A DNA stretch of 64,000 bases from a virus. Position numbers and translations under genes: made by a program. Numbering within the stretch: the first letter of the stretch is position 1; each line of letters opens with the position of its first letter. The stretch lies in the IMG/VR virus record IMGVR_UViG_3300025704_000013, positions 1 to 64,000 of that record. One strand, written 5' to 3'. Below the pieces are notes generated by a model, which worked only from the letters and a program-made list of their open reading frames with translations, made no database searches and had not been told where the DNA came from. Positions 29,074-36,185 of the stretch are shown here, piece by piece.

Positions 29074-29520
29074 ATGAAGTATTATTCTGGCAGATTTAGA
29101 CCAAAGAACATTCCTAAGTATGCAGGAGACTATACTAAGATTAAGTATAGATCACATTGGGAAATGCAGGTTTTCAAGTGGTGCGACACTCAATCTCAAG
29201 TTCTAAAATGGAGCAGCGAAGAAGATATTATTCCTTATCGTTGCAAAACAGACGGAAAACAACATAGATATTTTCCAGATCTTAAAGTTACTTTTAATAC
29301 AGGCGATACTTATTTAATTGAGATTAAACCAAAGAAACAAACCGAGGAACCAAAGGTTAGATCACGTAAAACTAAAAAGTATATAAATGAAGTGACCACA
29401 TATGCTAAGAATATTAGTAAATGGGAAGCTGCTGAGAAGTGGTGTAGCAAGCGTGGATATAAGTTTGCGATTTGGACAGAGGAAACAATTAAAGGTCTAG
29501 GAATAAAGCTTTTAACCTAA
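29074..29520 (+). CDS. 4: Head completion protein gp4 (nuclease-fold)
   Basis: 148 aa, the size of T4 gp4/50 (about 150). YRSHWEMQVFKWCDTQ, ILKWSSEEDIIPY, the acidic-basic core DLKVTF...YLIEIKPKKQ and KWEAAEKWCSKRGYKFAIWTEE match the gp4 family, which has a PD-(D/E)XK-like nuclease core (E of WEMQ, D of PDLK, E-x-K of IEIKPK). gp4 completes filled heads before tail joining. The start is supported by an AAGGA ribosome site 3-5 nt upstream, one of the few clear ones here. Confidence 0.92.
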   Translation: MKYYSGRFRPKNIPKYAGDYTKIKYRSHWEMQVFKWCDTQSQVLKWSSEEDIIPYRCKTDGKQHRYFPDLKVTFNTGDTYLIEIKPKKQTEEPKVRSRKTKKYINEVTTYAKNISKWEAAEKWCSKRGYKFAIWTEETIKGLGIKLLT

Positions 29521-29523
29521 AAT

Positions 29524-29531
29524 TATAAATA
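29524..29531 (+). promoter_or_regulatory. Late promoter octamer TATAAATA in the 17-bp gap before the 205-aa gene
   Basis: Exact octamer filling the gap between the gp4 stop (29520) and the next ATG (29538). A 6-nt spacer predicts a leaderless transcript. Confidence 0.65.
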
Positions 29532-29537
29532 TAATAT

Positions 29538-30155
29538 ATGGCAAGCACCTTTGAAAAACAATATGATAAAGCTATTGCAGCTGGCATCGGCCCATATACA
29601 AAGGAAAGCAAAAAGTGGTTCTTTGATAACTTAAAATATCTCAGATCTGTTAGAAACCCAAGGCGGATTATTACAGATGACGCTTTACTAAAAAGACCAA
29701 AAATTATACCTGGTCGAGTGTTTATGTATGGGTATGATCCAAAGCATGCTAAAACACTTCCCTATTATGATACGTTCCCTTTAGTAATACCGGTGAAGAC
29801 TGTTAAAGATGGCTTCTATGGAATAAATTTACATTACCTTCATCCTTATGATAGAGCAAAACTGTTTGATCGAATGAGAACATTTATGCTTCAGGAGGTT
29901 GATGAAAATACAACAGGTTCTGCCGTAAGAACAAAATTTAGAGTTTCATATGATAAACTAAATGATAGTATGAAATTTAGATATTTTAAACCTGCATATA
30001 AAAAATATCTTTTTAGTCAGGTAAAAACAATTATGATGTTAGTTCCTCCAAAGTTCTGGGAGGTCGCATTGTTTATGCCAACCGAAAATTTTCAGAAAGC
30101 AACAAAAAGAAAGGTTTGGAGAGATTCAAATCGTAAATTCAGAGGAAACAAATAA
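29538..30155 (+). CDS. Conserved T4-like virion protein next to gp4
   Basis: 205 aa, basic. It contains PGRVFMYGYDPKHAKTLPYYDTFP in two parts around a Tyr-rich turn, then GINLHYLHPYDRAKLFDRM and a Lys/Arg-rich C-terminus. I recall similar proteins in many marine T4-like phages as structural or DNA-end proteins. Its place beside gp4 corresponds to T4 gene 2 (DNA end protector), but I cannot show that relationship. A small SH3-like fold is suggested by the YYDTFPLVIPV...FYGINLHYL pattern. Confidence 0.75.
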   Translation: MASTFEKQYDKAIAAGIGPYTKESKKWFFDNLKYLRSVRNPRRIITDDALLKRPKIIPGRVFMYGYDPKHAKTLPYYDTFPLVIPVKTVKDGFYGINLHYLHPYDRAKLFDRMRTFMLQEVDENTTGSAVRTKFRVSYDKLNDSMKFRYFKPAYKKYLFSQVKTIMMLVPPKFWEVALFMPTENFQKATKRKVWRDSNRKFRGNK

Positions 30156-30164
30156 TAAAATAAT

Positions 30165-30755
30165 ATGGCTTCAATTAATAAATTAAAATCTATCTTTAAT
30201 AAAAGAGGTCCTGCGCTTGCTAATCGATTTAAACTTGATTTTTCAGGAATGGCGACTTTAAGTAGTAAATTAGATGCAACAACAGAGGATCTTAGAGAGC
30301 TTTCTTATTTAGTTGATTCTGCATCTATGCCTGGGAGACAACTGCAAACCTTTGGGTATGACTTGTTTAGACATACATCTGAAGTTCCAACGGGATATGT
30401 TAATGAAGGATTTTCGGTTGAGTTTAATATGACAGCCGATATGATGCCTAAGCGCGTATTTGATAGTTGGATAAATCTTGTAGTAGATTCTGAATCATAC
30501 TTAATGAAATATGAAAAAGAGTTTAAATGTAATCTTCATATTATTCAAACCGATATGGAAGATAAGAAATCATATGTGTTAGAACTAGATAAAGTATTCC
30601 CAAAAACAATTAGAGGAATTTCATATTCTCAAACTTCAGCAGACTTAACAAAGTTCGGAGTTGAATTTGCATATAATGATATTCGCATATGGGATGAAAA
30701 GCGCTATTCTGAAGTTAATAAATTAGCGTGGGATCATGATAAAGGCGGTAATTAA
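30165..30755 (+). CDS. 54: Tail-tube-fold protein, gp54-like tube initiator candidate
   Basis: 196 aa with the tube-protein plan: ANRFKLDF strand, SYLVDSASMPGRQLQT loop (typical of gp19-like tubes), GFSVEFNMTADMMPKRVFDSWINLV, and a C-terminal FPKTIRGISYSQTSADLTKFGVEF split over two strands. T4 has three such proteins: gp19, gp48 and gp54. Since gp48 is across the divergent promoter and gp26 follows, gp54 is the best guess; a paralogous tube protein is possible. There is no Shine-Dalgarno, only AT-rich sequence. Confidence 0.7.
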   Translation: MASINKLKSIFNKRGPALANRFKLDFSGMATLSSKLDATTEDLRELSYLVDSASMPGRQLQTFGYDLFRHTSEVPTGYVNEGFSVEFNMTADMMPKRVFDSWINLVVDSESYLMKYEKEFKCNLHIIQTDMEDKKSYVLELDKVFPKTIRGISYSQTSADLTKFGVEFAYNDIRIWDEKRYSEVNKLAWDHDKGGN

Positions 30756-30773
30756 GCTTTATATATAAATTAT

Positions 30774-31472
30774 ATGAACTTACCAAAAATAACTACTCCA
30801 AAATATTCTCTTACCATTCCGTCAAATGGTAAAAAAATAGAATTTAGGCCTTTCTTAGTTAAAGAAGAAAAGCTATTATTACTAGCTCAGGAATCTAAAA
30901 AGACTTCAGAAATTACAAAGGCAATTAATGACGTTATTGGGTCTTGTACATTTGGAAATATTAATTTTAATGATCTGACAAACTTCGACGTTGAATATAT
31001 TTTCCTTAAGTTAAGAGCAAAGAGCGTTGGCGAAGTCGCAGAAGTTTCTGTCAAATGCAAACATTGTGAAGCATCTAACGAAATTGAAATTAACTTAGAT
31101 GAAATAGAAGTTAATAAAAAAGAGCCGTTGCCTGATAAGGTAATGCTAACAGATAAAATTGGTATTATCCCACGTTATATTTCAGCCGCCTCTTTAGGCG
31201 TAGATGTTGGAGATGATGTTAATGATATGTTTTCATTTTATATTAGAAGCGTAATTGAAAGCATTTTTGATGAGAATGAAGTATATCCAATTTCGCAAAC
31301 AAGTAAAGAGGATTTAGACGAATTTATCAATAGTCTTAATCGAGAGCAAATGAGCAAGATCGAAGAAATTATTGAATGCGCGCCAAAGCTTGAAAAGGAA
31401 ATACAATTTAAATGCGTTAAGTGTAAAAAAGATAATACATATGTTCTTTCAGGCGCAGAGAGTTTTTTCTAG
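30774..31472 (+). CDS. 26: Baseplate hub assembly protein gp26-like, frameshift donor
   Basis: 232 aa (T4 gp26 about 208). The N-terminus (KITTPKYSLTIPSNGKKIEFRPF, LVKEEKLLLLAQES) is the family hallmark. Two CxxC pairs (CKHCEASNE near residue 100 and CVKCKKD near the C-terminus) suggest a zinc ribbon. It lies between the tube-fold gene and the tape measure, as lambda gpG does. The last codons read AGT TTT TTC TAG, placing a canonical T TTT TTC slippery heptamer directly before the stop. A -1 shift would add 59 codons. Confidence 0.88.
   Translation: MNLPKITTPKYSLTIPSNGKKIEFRPFLVKEEKLLLLAQESKKTSEITKAINDVIGSCTFGNINFNDLTNFDVEYIFLKLRAKSVGEVAEVSVKCKHCEASNEIEINLDEIEVNKKEPLPDKVMLTDKIGIIPRYISAASLGVDVGDDVNDMFSFYIRSVIESIFDENEVYPISQTSKEDLDEFINSLNREQMSKIEEIIECAPKLEKEIQFKCVKCKKDNTYVLSGAESFF
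31463..31469 (+). promoter_or_regulatory. Slippery heptamer T TTT TTC for programmed -1 frameshifting
   Basis: In the gp26 frame the bases parse exactly as X XXY YYZ (T TTT TTC), followed at once by the TAG stop at 31470-31472. The -1 frame is open from before the heptamer to 31648. A small palindrome (CTCATGAG, 31482-31489) lies 13 nt downstream; no large pseudoknot is obvious by eye. Confidence 0.65.
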
Positions 31473-31648
31473 TATGCCTCTCTCATGAGTCTTTGTTTAA
31501 TTATTATAAGACCAACTTTGCTTTAATGCAACATCATAAATATAGTTTAACAGAACTTGAGAATATGATGCCATGGGAGAGGGAAATTTATATTTCCTTA
31601 TTACTTGAATGGATAAAAGAAGAGAACGAAAAGCAGAAAAATCAATAA
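31469..31648 (+). CDS. 51: gp51-like short ORF, probable -1 frameshift extension of gp26
   Basis: In the -1 frame relative to gp26 the reading continues LVCLSHESLFNYYKTNFALM, then QHHKYSLTELENMMPWERE, ending NEKQKNQ. The only ATG in frame is at 31526 (40 aa), inside what looks like conserved sequence. A TTG at 31493 is the only other start-like codon. The fusion product would be about 291 aa. The domain resembles short proteins labelled baseplate hub assembly catalyst or tail-assembly-chaperone partners; T4 gp51 itself is far longer. Independent initiation at 31526 is the alternative. Confidence 0.7.
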   Translation, partial: LVCLSHESLFNYYKTNFALMQHHKYSLTELENMMPWEREIYISLLLEWIKEENEKQKNQ

Positions 31649-31657
31649 AGATATCTA

Positions 31658-31665
31658 TATAAATA
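31658..31665 (+). promoter_or_regulatory. Late promoter octamer TATAAATA at the tape-measure start
   Basis: Exact octamer in the 25-bp gap between the gp51-like stop and the tape-measure ATG. The 8-nt spacer predicts a near-leaderless mRNA. Confidence 0.7.
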
Positions 31666-31673
31666 TAATATAG

Positions 31674-34124
31674 ATGGAAACGCCAAGTAATACTAATAAT
31701 AATACTAATAATAATTCTATTATAGGCCCTATAATTGCTTCTTTACAGAAAGAATTTATAAGTGGGCTTAATGAATTAAAGGGTATTGGTATAGCAACTT
31801 TAAAGAAAAGTGTTGCCAATAAAATTGAAACAAATACATTATTAAGTAGTGGTAATAAATTACTTGAGTTCATTGCTAGTGATAATCAAAAAAATGTTGA
31901 TGCTATCAAGGATTTACAAAAGGATTTATCGGCATCATCTAAAAGTTCTATAGCCGCTATTAAAGAACAAAGTGAAGAATTCCAAGGGTCTATAGATAAT
32001 TTATCAAAGGTTGTTAACCAACCCTCAATAATTAAAGAAACTATAGTTAATAATGATAAAGAAACTATAGTTAATAATGATGATAAAGAAACTATAGTTA
32101 AGCCTGCGCCGCTACCTAAAATGTTTACTGATAGGGCTTCTTTATTTAATGCGCCCAAATTACTAGATCCTGTTGCACAGGACAGAGGCCTTAAAGTTCT
32201 AAAAAAGATAGCCGAAGGCAACGGGCTTTTAAATGCAAATGCAGAAGAGCTAAAATCAATATCTTTACTAACTAAAAAAGCTAATAAGACTGAGAGCGAC
32301 AGTTTTAGTTTTGAAAAAATGATGGCTAGGAAATTGGCTTTAAATAAAAAAGAATCCGAAGCCGAAGCCGCTAAAAAAGGACAAAGTTCAGGCAAGATGG
32401 TTAAAGAATTTATTAAAGATAACGGATGGCTTACTAATATATTAGGTTCTTTATCTTTAATAGGTGGAGTGATTGTTGGCTTTGTTGGCGAAGTGATTAG
32501 AAAAATAAAATCATTTAAAATTGTAAAATCAATTCTTAAAATTTTCGAACCAGTCAAGAATTTCTTTAGCGCTATTGGAAAAGCTTTTCGCTCTGCTGCT
32601 TCTACTTTCAGCAAAGCGTTTGACTTTATAAAACCCGTATTCAATTTCATTAAAGGGCTTGGGTCAGGCGGAAAAATTTCAAAATTCTTCAGTGCTATCT
32701 CTAAGTTTTTTAAAATAGGTATTAAAATTGGAGCAACTCTAGCCAAAAGTATTCCGATTATAGGCCAAGTTATAATGATTATTGAAGGTCTTGTTTTTGG
32801 AGTCATGGGCGCCTTTAAAGGTTTTACCGAAACTGAAGGTAATATTATTCAAAAAATCGCCGGAGGACTTATTGGATTTATTAAGGGTGCGATTGAAGGT
32901 GTCTTTGGCGGACTTATTAATCTAGTGATAGACGGTATTGGCTGGCTCGGTGGTTTATTAGGATTTGATAATTTCAAGGAAATGTTATATGACTTTGATA
33001 TTAACAAATATATTGGTGTGATAATTGACGCTATTGCTATGCCTGCCAAACTCATCATAGATTTCTTTTCAGACTTCTCAGAAAACATGAAAAGAGTTGG
33101 CGGATTCTTTGTATCTATTGGAGATAGTATAATGGGTGGTTTAGAAAAAATCGGCTTGTTCTTTGAACCTATTATCAAAGAAATACTGGATGGTTTTAAC
33201 GCGATTAGTTCGTTCTTTGTATCTATTGGAGAAAGTATAATGAATAGTTTTAACGCGATTGGTTCGTTCTTTTCAAATATCGGAGAAGAAATAAAATCTG
33301 TTGGATCATCTATAAAAGGATTTTTAAAGAACGGGGTTACATCTTTAGTAAAAACCGTCTGGGATTTCATTGTTGATGGCGTTAAAAAATTCTTTGCTAT
33401 GTCACCTGTTGGTTTAATTTCAGGCGCTATATCTGGTGATGGTGCTCTTGAAAATATACAAAGAGAAGTACTTAAAAATGTAGTTCCTGATCCTAATAAA
33501 AAGTATGATACGTTTAGTAAGGAAACCTTAATGCTTAAGGTAATGCCTGATTCTTTACTTGAATTTGTTTGGGGTTCAAAACCATCTGCAGCTGAAAGCG
33601 TTGCAGCTAGAGGATCAAAAAAGGTAGCATCTGATAAGAAAGCGGCAGAAGAAAGCGGTAATCCCGAAGCAAAACGATTGGCTGAAGAAATAGCAAAATT
33701 AGAAGCTGACAAACAAAAATTCCAAAAACAATCTGTTGAACTAACTAAACAGCAAACAGATGAAATGGATGATTTCTTTGTTAATGACGAAAAGGTAGAT
33801 ACTCTTGGACAACAATCAGATGAAGCTCAACGAAAGTCAAATGAGGCTGGGCTAGAATTAAAACAAAAAAGAGAGCAACTTAATTTATTATTAAACGAAC
33901 CTAATACATCAAACCAGCTTAGCCCTGATCAAATGGAAAAGCCCTCAAAGGTTGATAATGTTGGAGAAGCGTTATCAGAAACTGGCGCAATGAATGCAGC
34001 TCCAGTTATTAATGTTGTTAATAATAACGGAGGGAACGTAACTAATAATAGTTCACAATCCACGCAGAACACTATCGCCGAATCCACTGATAATGTTCTG
34101 GCTGGGTCTGCTATGTCTTTATAA
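31674..34124 (+). CDS. 29: Tape measure / baseplate hub protein gp29-like
   Basis: 816 aa (T4 gp29 is 590). The N-terminal Asn-rich tail and a helical, Ser/Lys-rich first third are followed by hydrophobic segments near residues 245-275 (ILGSLSLIGGVIVGFVGEVI), 350-380 and 395-430 (FGGLINLVIDGIGWLGGLLG), which tape measures insert in the membrane. Amphipathic repeats (SSFFVSIGESIMNSFNAIG) follow at ~475-545, and a long charged coiled coil (AKLEADKQKFQKQSVELTKQ) ends the protein. It sets tail length and passes through the tail tube. The minus-strand open frames inside this gene are composition shadows. Confidence 0.85.
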   Translation: METPSNTNNNTNNNSIIGPIIASLQKEFISGLNELKGIGIATLKKSVANKIETNTLLSSGNKLLEFIASDNQKNVDAIKDLQKDLSASSKSSIAAIKEQSEEFQGSIDNLSKVVNQPSIIKETIVNNDKETIVNNDDKETIVKPAPLPKMFTDRASLFNAPKLLDPVAQDRGLKVLKKIAEGNGLLNANAEELKSISLLTKKANKTESDSFSFEKMMARKLALNKKESEAEAAKKGQSSGKMVKEFIKDNGWLTNILGSLSLIGGVIVGFVGEVIRKIKSFKIVKSILKIFEPVKNFFSAIGKAFRSAASTFSKAFDFIKPVFNFIKGLGSGGKISKFFSAISKFFKIGIKIGATLAKSIPIIGQVIMIIEGLVFGVMGAFKGFTETEGNIIQKIAGGLIGFIKGAIEGVFGGLINLVIDGIGWLGGLLGFDNFKEMLYDFDINKYIGVIIDAIAMPAKLIIDFFSDFSENMKRVGGFFVSIGDSIMGGLEKIGLFFEPIIKEILDGFNAISSFFVSIGESIMNSFNAIGSFFSNIGEEIKSVGSSIKGFLKNGVTSLVKTVWDFIVDGVKKFFAMSPVGLISGAISGDGALENIQREVLKNVVPDPNKKYDTFSKETLMLKVMPDSLLEFVWGSKPSAAESVAARGSKKVASDKKAAEESGNPEAKRLAEEIAKLEADKQKFQKQSVELTKQQTDEMDDFFVNDEKVDTLGQQSDEAQRKSNEAGLELKQKREQLNLLLNEPNTSNQLSPDQMEKPSKVDNVGEALSETGAMNAAPVINVVNNNGGNVTNNSSQSTQNTIAESTDNVLAGSAMSL
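32037..32103 (+). repeat. Three short tandem repeats in the tape measure N-terminal region
   Basis: Three near-perfect 24-27 bp units built on AAAGAAACTATAGTTAATAA encode KETIVNND-like repeats (residues ~122-143). They could change copy number by slippage and so alter the linker. Confidence 0.7.
33105..33242 (+). repeat. Internal direct repeat of the tape measure
   Basis: A 30-bp segment beginning TTCTTTGTATCTATTGGAGA occurs at 33105-33134 and 33213-33242 with one mismatch. A second motif (TTTTAACGCGATT followed by GTTCGTTCTT) recurs just after. It marks recent duplication of an amphipathic tape-measure unit. Confidence 0.7.
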
Positions 34125-34126
34125 AA

Positions 34127-34164
34127 AATATCGCCATCTAGTAATTAAACCAGATGGCGATATT
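34127..34164. terminator. Terminator between convergent tape measure and gp32
   Basis: A perfect 13-bp stem (AATATCGCCATCT, 34127-34139; complement 34152-34164) with a 12-nt loop, centred between the two convergent stops. On the minus strand the stem runs into six T, so it is a good intrinsic terminator for gp32. In the plus direction the T-tract is weak. Confidence 0.8.
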
Positions 34165-34179
34165 GTAATTAGTTTTAAA

Positions 34180-35082
34180 TTAGCTTTTGGCCAATTGAGC
34201 AAAGTAACTAAGTGAATCGTCGTCATCATCGTCATCGCTAACGTCTGATGATACTTCTTCAGTAGTAACTTCTGGTTCTGATTGAACCTTTGGAGAAGTT
34301 GGAGCAGAAGGCTCAGTGAGAACCTGTACACCATTAACTTCTTCAGCACCAAGAACTTCAATCAGCTTGCGCTTTAGATCGTCGTATGACTTATATGAAG
34401 ATTCATCGGTGAATTCAGATAGACTGTATAGTCCATCATAAATTTCGCGAAGGCGATCTTCATCGTTATCAAAGAGAGGAGTACAACCGTCAAATTCTGA
34501 CTTATCATAGTTCCTCCATTGTTCGGTGCGGATCTTCAACTTAAAGTTAGCGCCTTCCCAAAAATCAAATGGGTTAACTGCTTTCTCATCTTGAAATTGT
34601 GGCTGCATAACATCCATAATTTTATCAAAGATCTTCTTACCATACTTGTAAAGGAAAGTCTTTCCTTCATTGTCTGGGTTAGCTGGATCAGATACCACCA
34701 AGATATTTGAGACATAATGTAGACGGCGTTTACGTGAACGAGCGACATCTTTGTCAGCTTCATTACCTGTATTCCACAGTCGGCTATTAATCTCAGATAC
34801 TGGATCATCTTTACCAATTGATGTGAGTGATTTCTCAATGTACCACCTGCCTGTTGGCCCTTGGAATCCATGATCCCAATAACGAACCCATGGCAAATCG
34901 TCTCCATCTTTTACTGGAAGAAAACGAATGATGGCATAACCGTTACCTGCTTTATCCACGGTAGGTTTCCACTCACGATCATCGCCGTAAGATTTAGTGG
35001 ATTTACCTCCGACCTTTTCAGCTTCTGCGACTAGTTTCCCAATTGCGGCTGACCGATTTGCTTTTAGTTTATCAAATGACAT
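34180..35082 (-). CDS. 32: Single-stranded DNA-binding protein gp32
   Basis: 300 aa (T4 gp32 is 301). The N-terminal basic region (FDKLKANRSAAIGKL) gives cooperative self-binding. The core has the T4 order: NGYAIIRFLPVKDG, WVRYWDHGFQGPTGRWYIEKS and YVSNILVVSDP. The T4-type zinc cluster is not clear: the core segment WEGANFKLKIRTEQW is present but Cys residues are few. The C-terminus is strongly acidic (SDDDDDDDSLSYFAQLAKS), the usual partner-binding tail for replication proteins. It has its own early-type promoter overlapping the end of gp59 and a strong terminator. Confidence 0.95.
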   Translation of the reverse strand: MSFDKLKANRSAAIGKLVAEAEKVGGKSTKSYGDDREWKPTVDKAGNGYAIIRFLPVKDGDDLPWVRYWDHGFQGPTGRWYIEKSLTSIGKDDPVSEINSRLWNTGNEADKDVARSRKRRLHYVSNILVVSDPANPDNEGKTFLYKYGKKIFDKIMDVMQPQFQDEKAVNPFDFWEGANFKLKIRTEQWRNYDKSEFDGCTPLFDNDEDRLREIYDGLYSLSEFTDESSYKSYDDLKRKLIEVLGAEEVNGVQVLTEPSAPTSPKVQSEPEVTTEEVSSDVSDDDDDDDSLSYFAQLAKS

Positions 35083-35130
35083 ATTATTTTATTTGTATTG
35101 CGTTGTATTGTTTGTTTGTTTCGTTGTATT

Positions 35131-35159
35131 ATTATACACTAATTTTCTACAGATGTAAA
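35131..35159 (-). promoter_or_regulatory. Sigma70-type promoter for gp32
   Basis: TTTACA (35159-35154), 17-nt spacer, TATAAT (35136-35131). The -35 lies in the gp59 3' end. A leader of about 42 nt before gp32 is AT-rich, with TTTG/GTTG repeats on the plus strand; T4 gp32 autoregulates translation through its leader, so the same could occur here. Confidence 0.8.
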
Positions 35160-35783
35160 CCATAAAGTTCTAGTTATTTCTGCATACTTATTAATGTCTA
35201 TCATCGGTCTAAGAAAAGGAGTATATTTCCTAACCTTAAAAGTAAGTTCAGAAGATATTCCCAGAGGGTCCGTTAACTTAGACTGAAGATCTGATGTATA
35301 AGATGAAATGATATTAAGAATAGTTATAGTCTCAATTGATACATTACCACCTTGCACCATTTTATATATATAAGGAACATCAGTTAAGTCTTTCGGTAAT
35401 ATCATCTCATCAAAAGTTTTATATGGAGATTGCTCAATTAGAGTTTTCATCTCTTCTTTATAAGTGTATTCGACGTTTTGCATTTTGGCTTTCCACCTAT
35501 CATATGCGACATCTGTAAAGTTGCCAATCCATTTTTCTCCACTTAAAAGGTTAGCTAATGAGTATAGAATAATATCGTTTCTATATGGATATTTCCTTGC
35601 CAACTTTTCAAATTGAAAGCGGTTTTTGTTTTGTTCAAAGGTTTCTCTTTTACATCGAGGACCTTTAAAACTAAATTTAAATGCATCATAATCTCTTTCA
35701 GAATTAAAATGCAGCGACATTGCAGTCACTGTACTCCACGCATCCATCGGTGAAGTGCTAGTATCTATACTTAAGTTAATCAT
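35139..35783 (-). CDS. 59: Replicative helicase loader gp59
   Basis: 214 aa (T4 gp59 is 217). It is all-helical in plan, with the family features: FEKLARKYPYRNDIILYSLANLL, EKWIGNFTDVAYDRW (compare DAWIGDISDADAL in T4) and VPYIYKMVQGGNVSIETITIL. gp59 loads the gp41 helicase on gp32-coated forks. The conserved 33-59-32 order supports the call. Its ATG overlaps the end of the small upstream ORF. Confidence 0.88.
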   Translation of the reverse strand: MINLSIDTSTSPMDAWSTVTAMSLHFNSERDYDAFKFSFKGPRCKRETFEQNKNRFQFEKLARKYPYRNDIILYSLANLLSGEKWIGNFTDVAYDRWKAKMQNVEYTYKEEMKTLIEQSPYKTFDEMILPKDLTDVPYIYKMVQGGNVSIETITILNIISSYTSDLQSKLTDPLGISSELTFKVRKYTPFLRPMIDINKYAEITRTLWFTSVEN

Positions 35784-35934
35784 TTAATGGTTCTTCTTTA
35801 ATTACCGCCCATTTAAGTGGCTCACGGTTCCTTTGATATTGATCCATAGACCATTTAATATTATTACTTTTAATACTAACGTATTCTATTAAATCAAGAT
35901 TAATATATTTTACTTCAATTGTGCAGTCTTTCAT
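35776..35934 (-). CDS. Small ORF between gp33 and gp59
   Basis: 52 aa, starting at an ATG that overlaps the gp33 stop (TAATG) and ending 8 nt inside gp59. It reads MKDCTIEVKYINLDLIEY, then DQYQRNREPLKWAVIKEEP. The tight double overlap argues that it is translated by coupling. Function unknown. Confidence 0.7.
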   Translation of the reverse strand: MKDCTIEVKYINLDLIEYVSIKSNNIKWSMDQYQRNREPLKWAVIKEEPLND

Positions 35935-36185
35935 TATTCAAGTGTGGCTGTATTAGATCTAGGTAAAACATTATTTTTCTGAGCTTCAACTTTTAGTTTC
36001 GTTTTCAATGGGCCTTCAATTAATTTTGCAACATCTTCTGGGTCAAGTTCTAGTTCTAAACAAATCTGGCACACGGCGTGAGCATATTCGATCTTATCTT
36101 TTAATACTAGCCTTTCTGTTTTTAAAATTAATTCTTCCTTTGTTATTGCTAATCCTATTGTTTTTTTAATGTCGGTTTTTTTCAT
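35934..36185 (-). CDS. 33: Late transcription co-activator gp33-like
   Basis: 83 aa (T4 gp33 is 112). The C-terminal half (YAHAVCQICLELELDPEDVAKLIEGPLKTKL) fits the helical core with which gp33 binds the RNA-polymerase flap and links it to the sliding clamp at late promoters. Position next to gp59 and gp32 matches T4. The N-terminus is short and the clamp-binding tail at the C-terminus is not clear. Other small helical proteins could look similar, but the many TATAAATA promoters require such a factor. Confidence 0.65.
   Translation of the reverse strand: MKKTDIKKTIGLAITKEELILKTERLVLKDKIEYAHAVCQICLELELDPEDVAKLIEGPLKTKLKVEAQKNNVLPRSNTATLE

Noticed and set aside
30774-31648. Sequencing error as the cause of the gp26/gp51 frame break
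   Set aside because: A single-base indel in the six-T run could produce it, but the stop lies exactly after a correctly phased slippery heptamer and the gp26 C-terminus is full length for the family, so a real recoding site is more likely. Raw reads would settle it.
31886-33712. Two long minus-strand open frames (306 and 287 aa) inside the tape measure gene
   Set aside because: They are antisense to a convincing gp29-type protein, are low-complexity Ser/Leu/Ile/Pro translations of its codons, and have no promoter or ribosome site. They are composition shadows.
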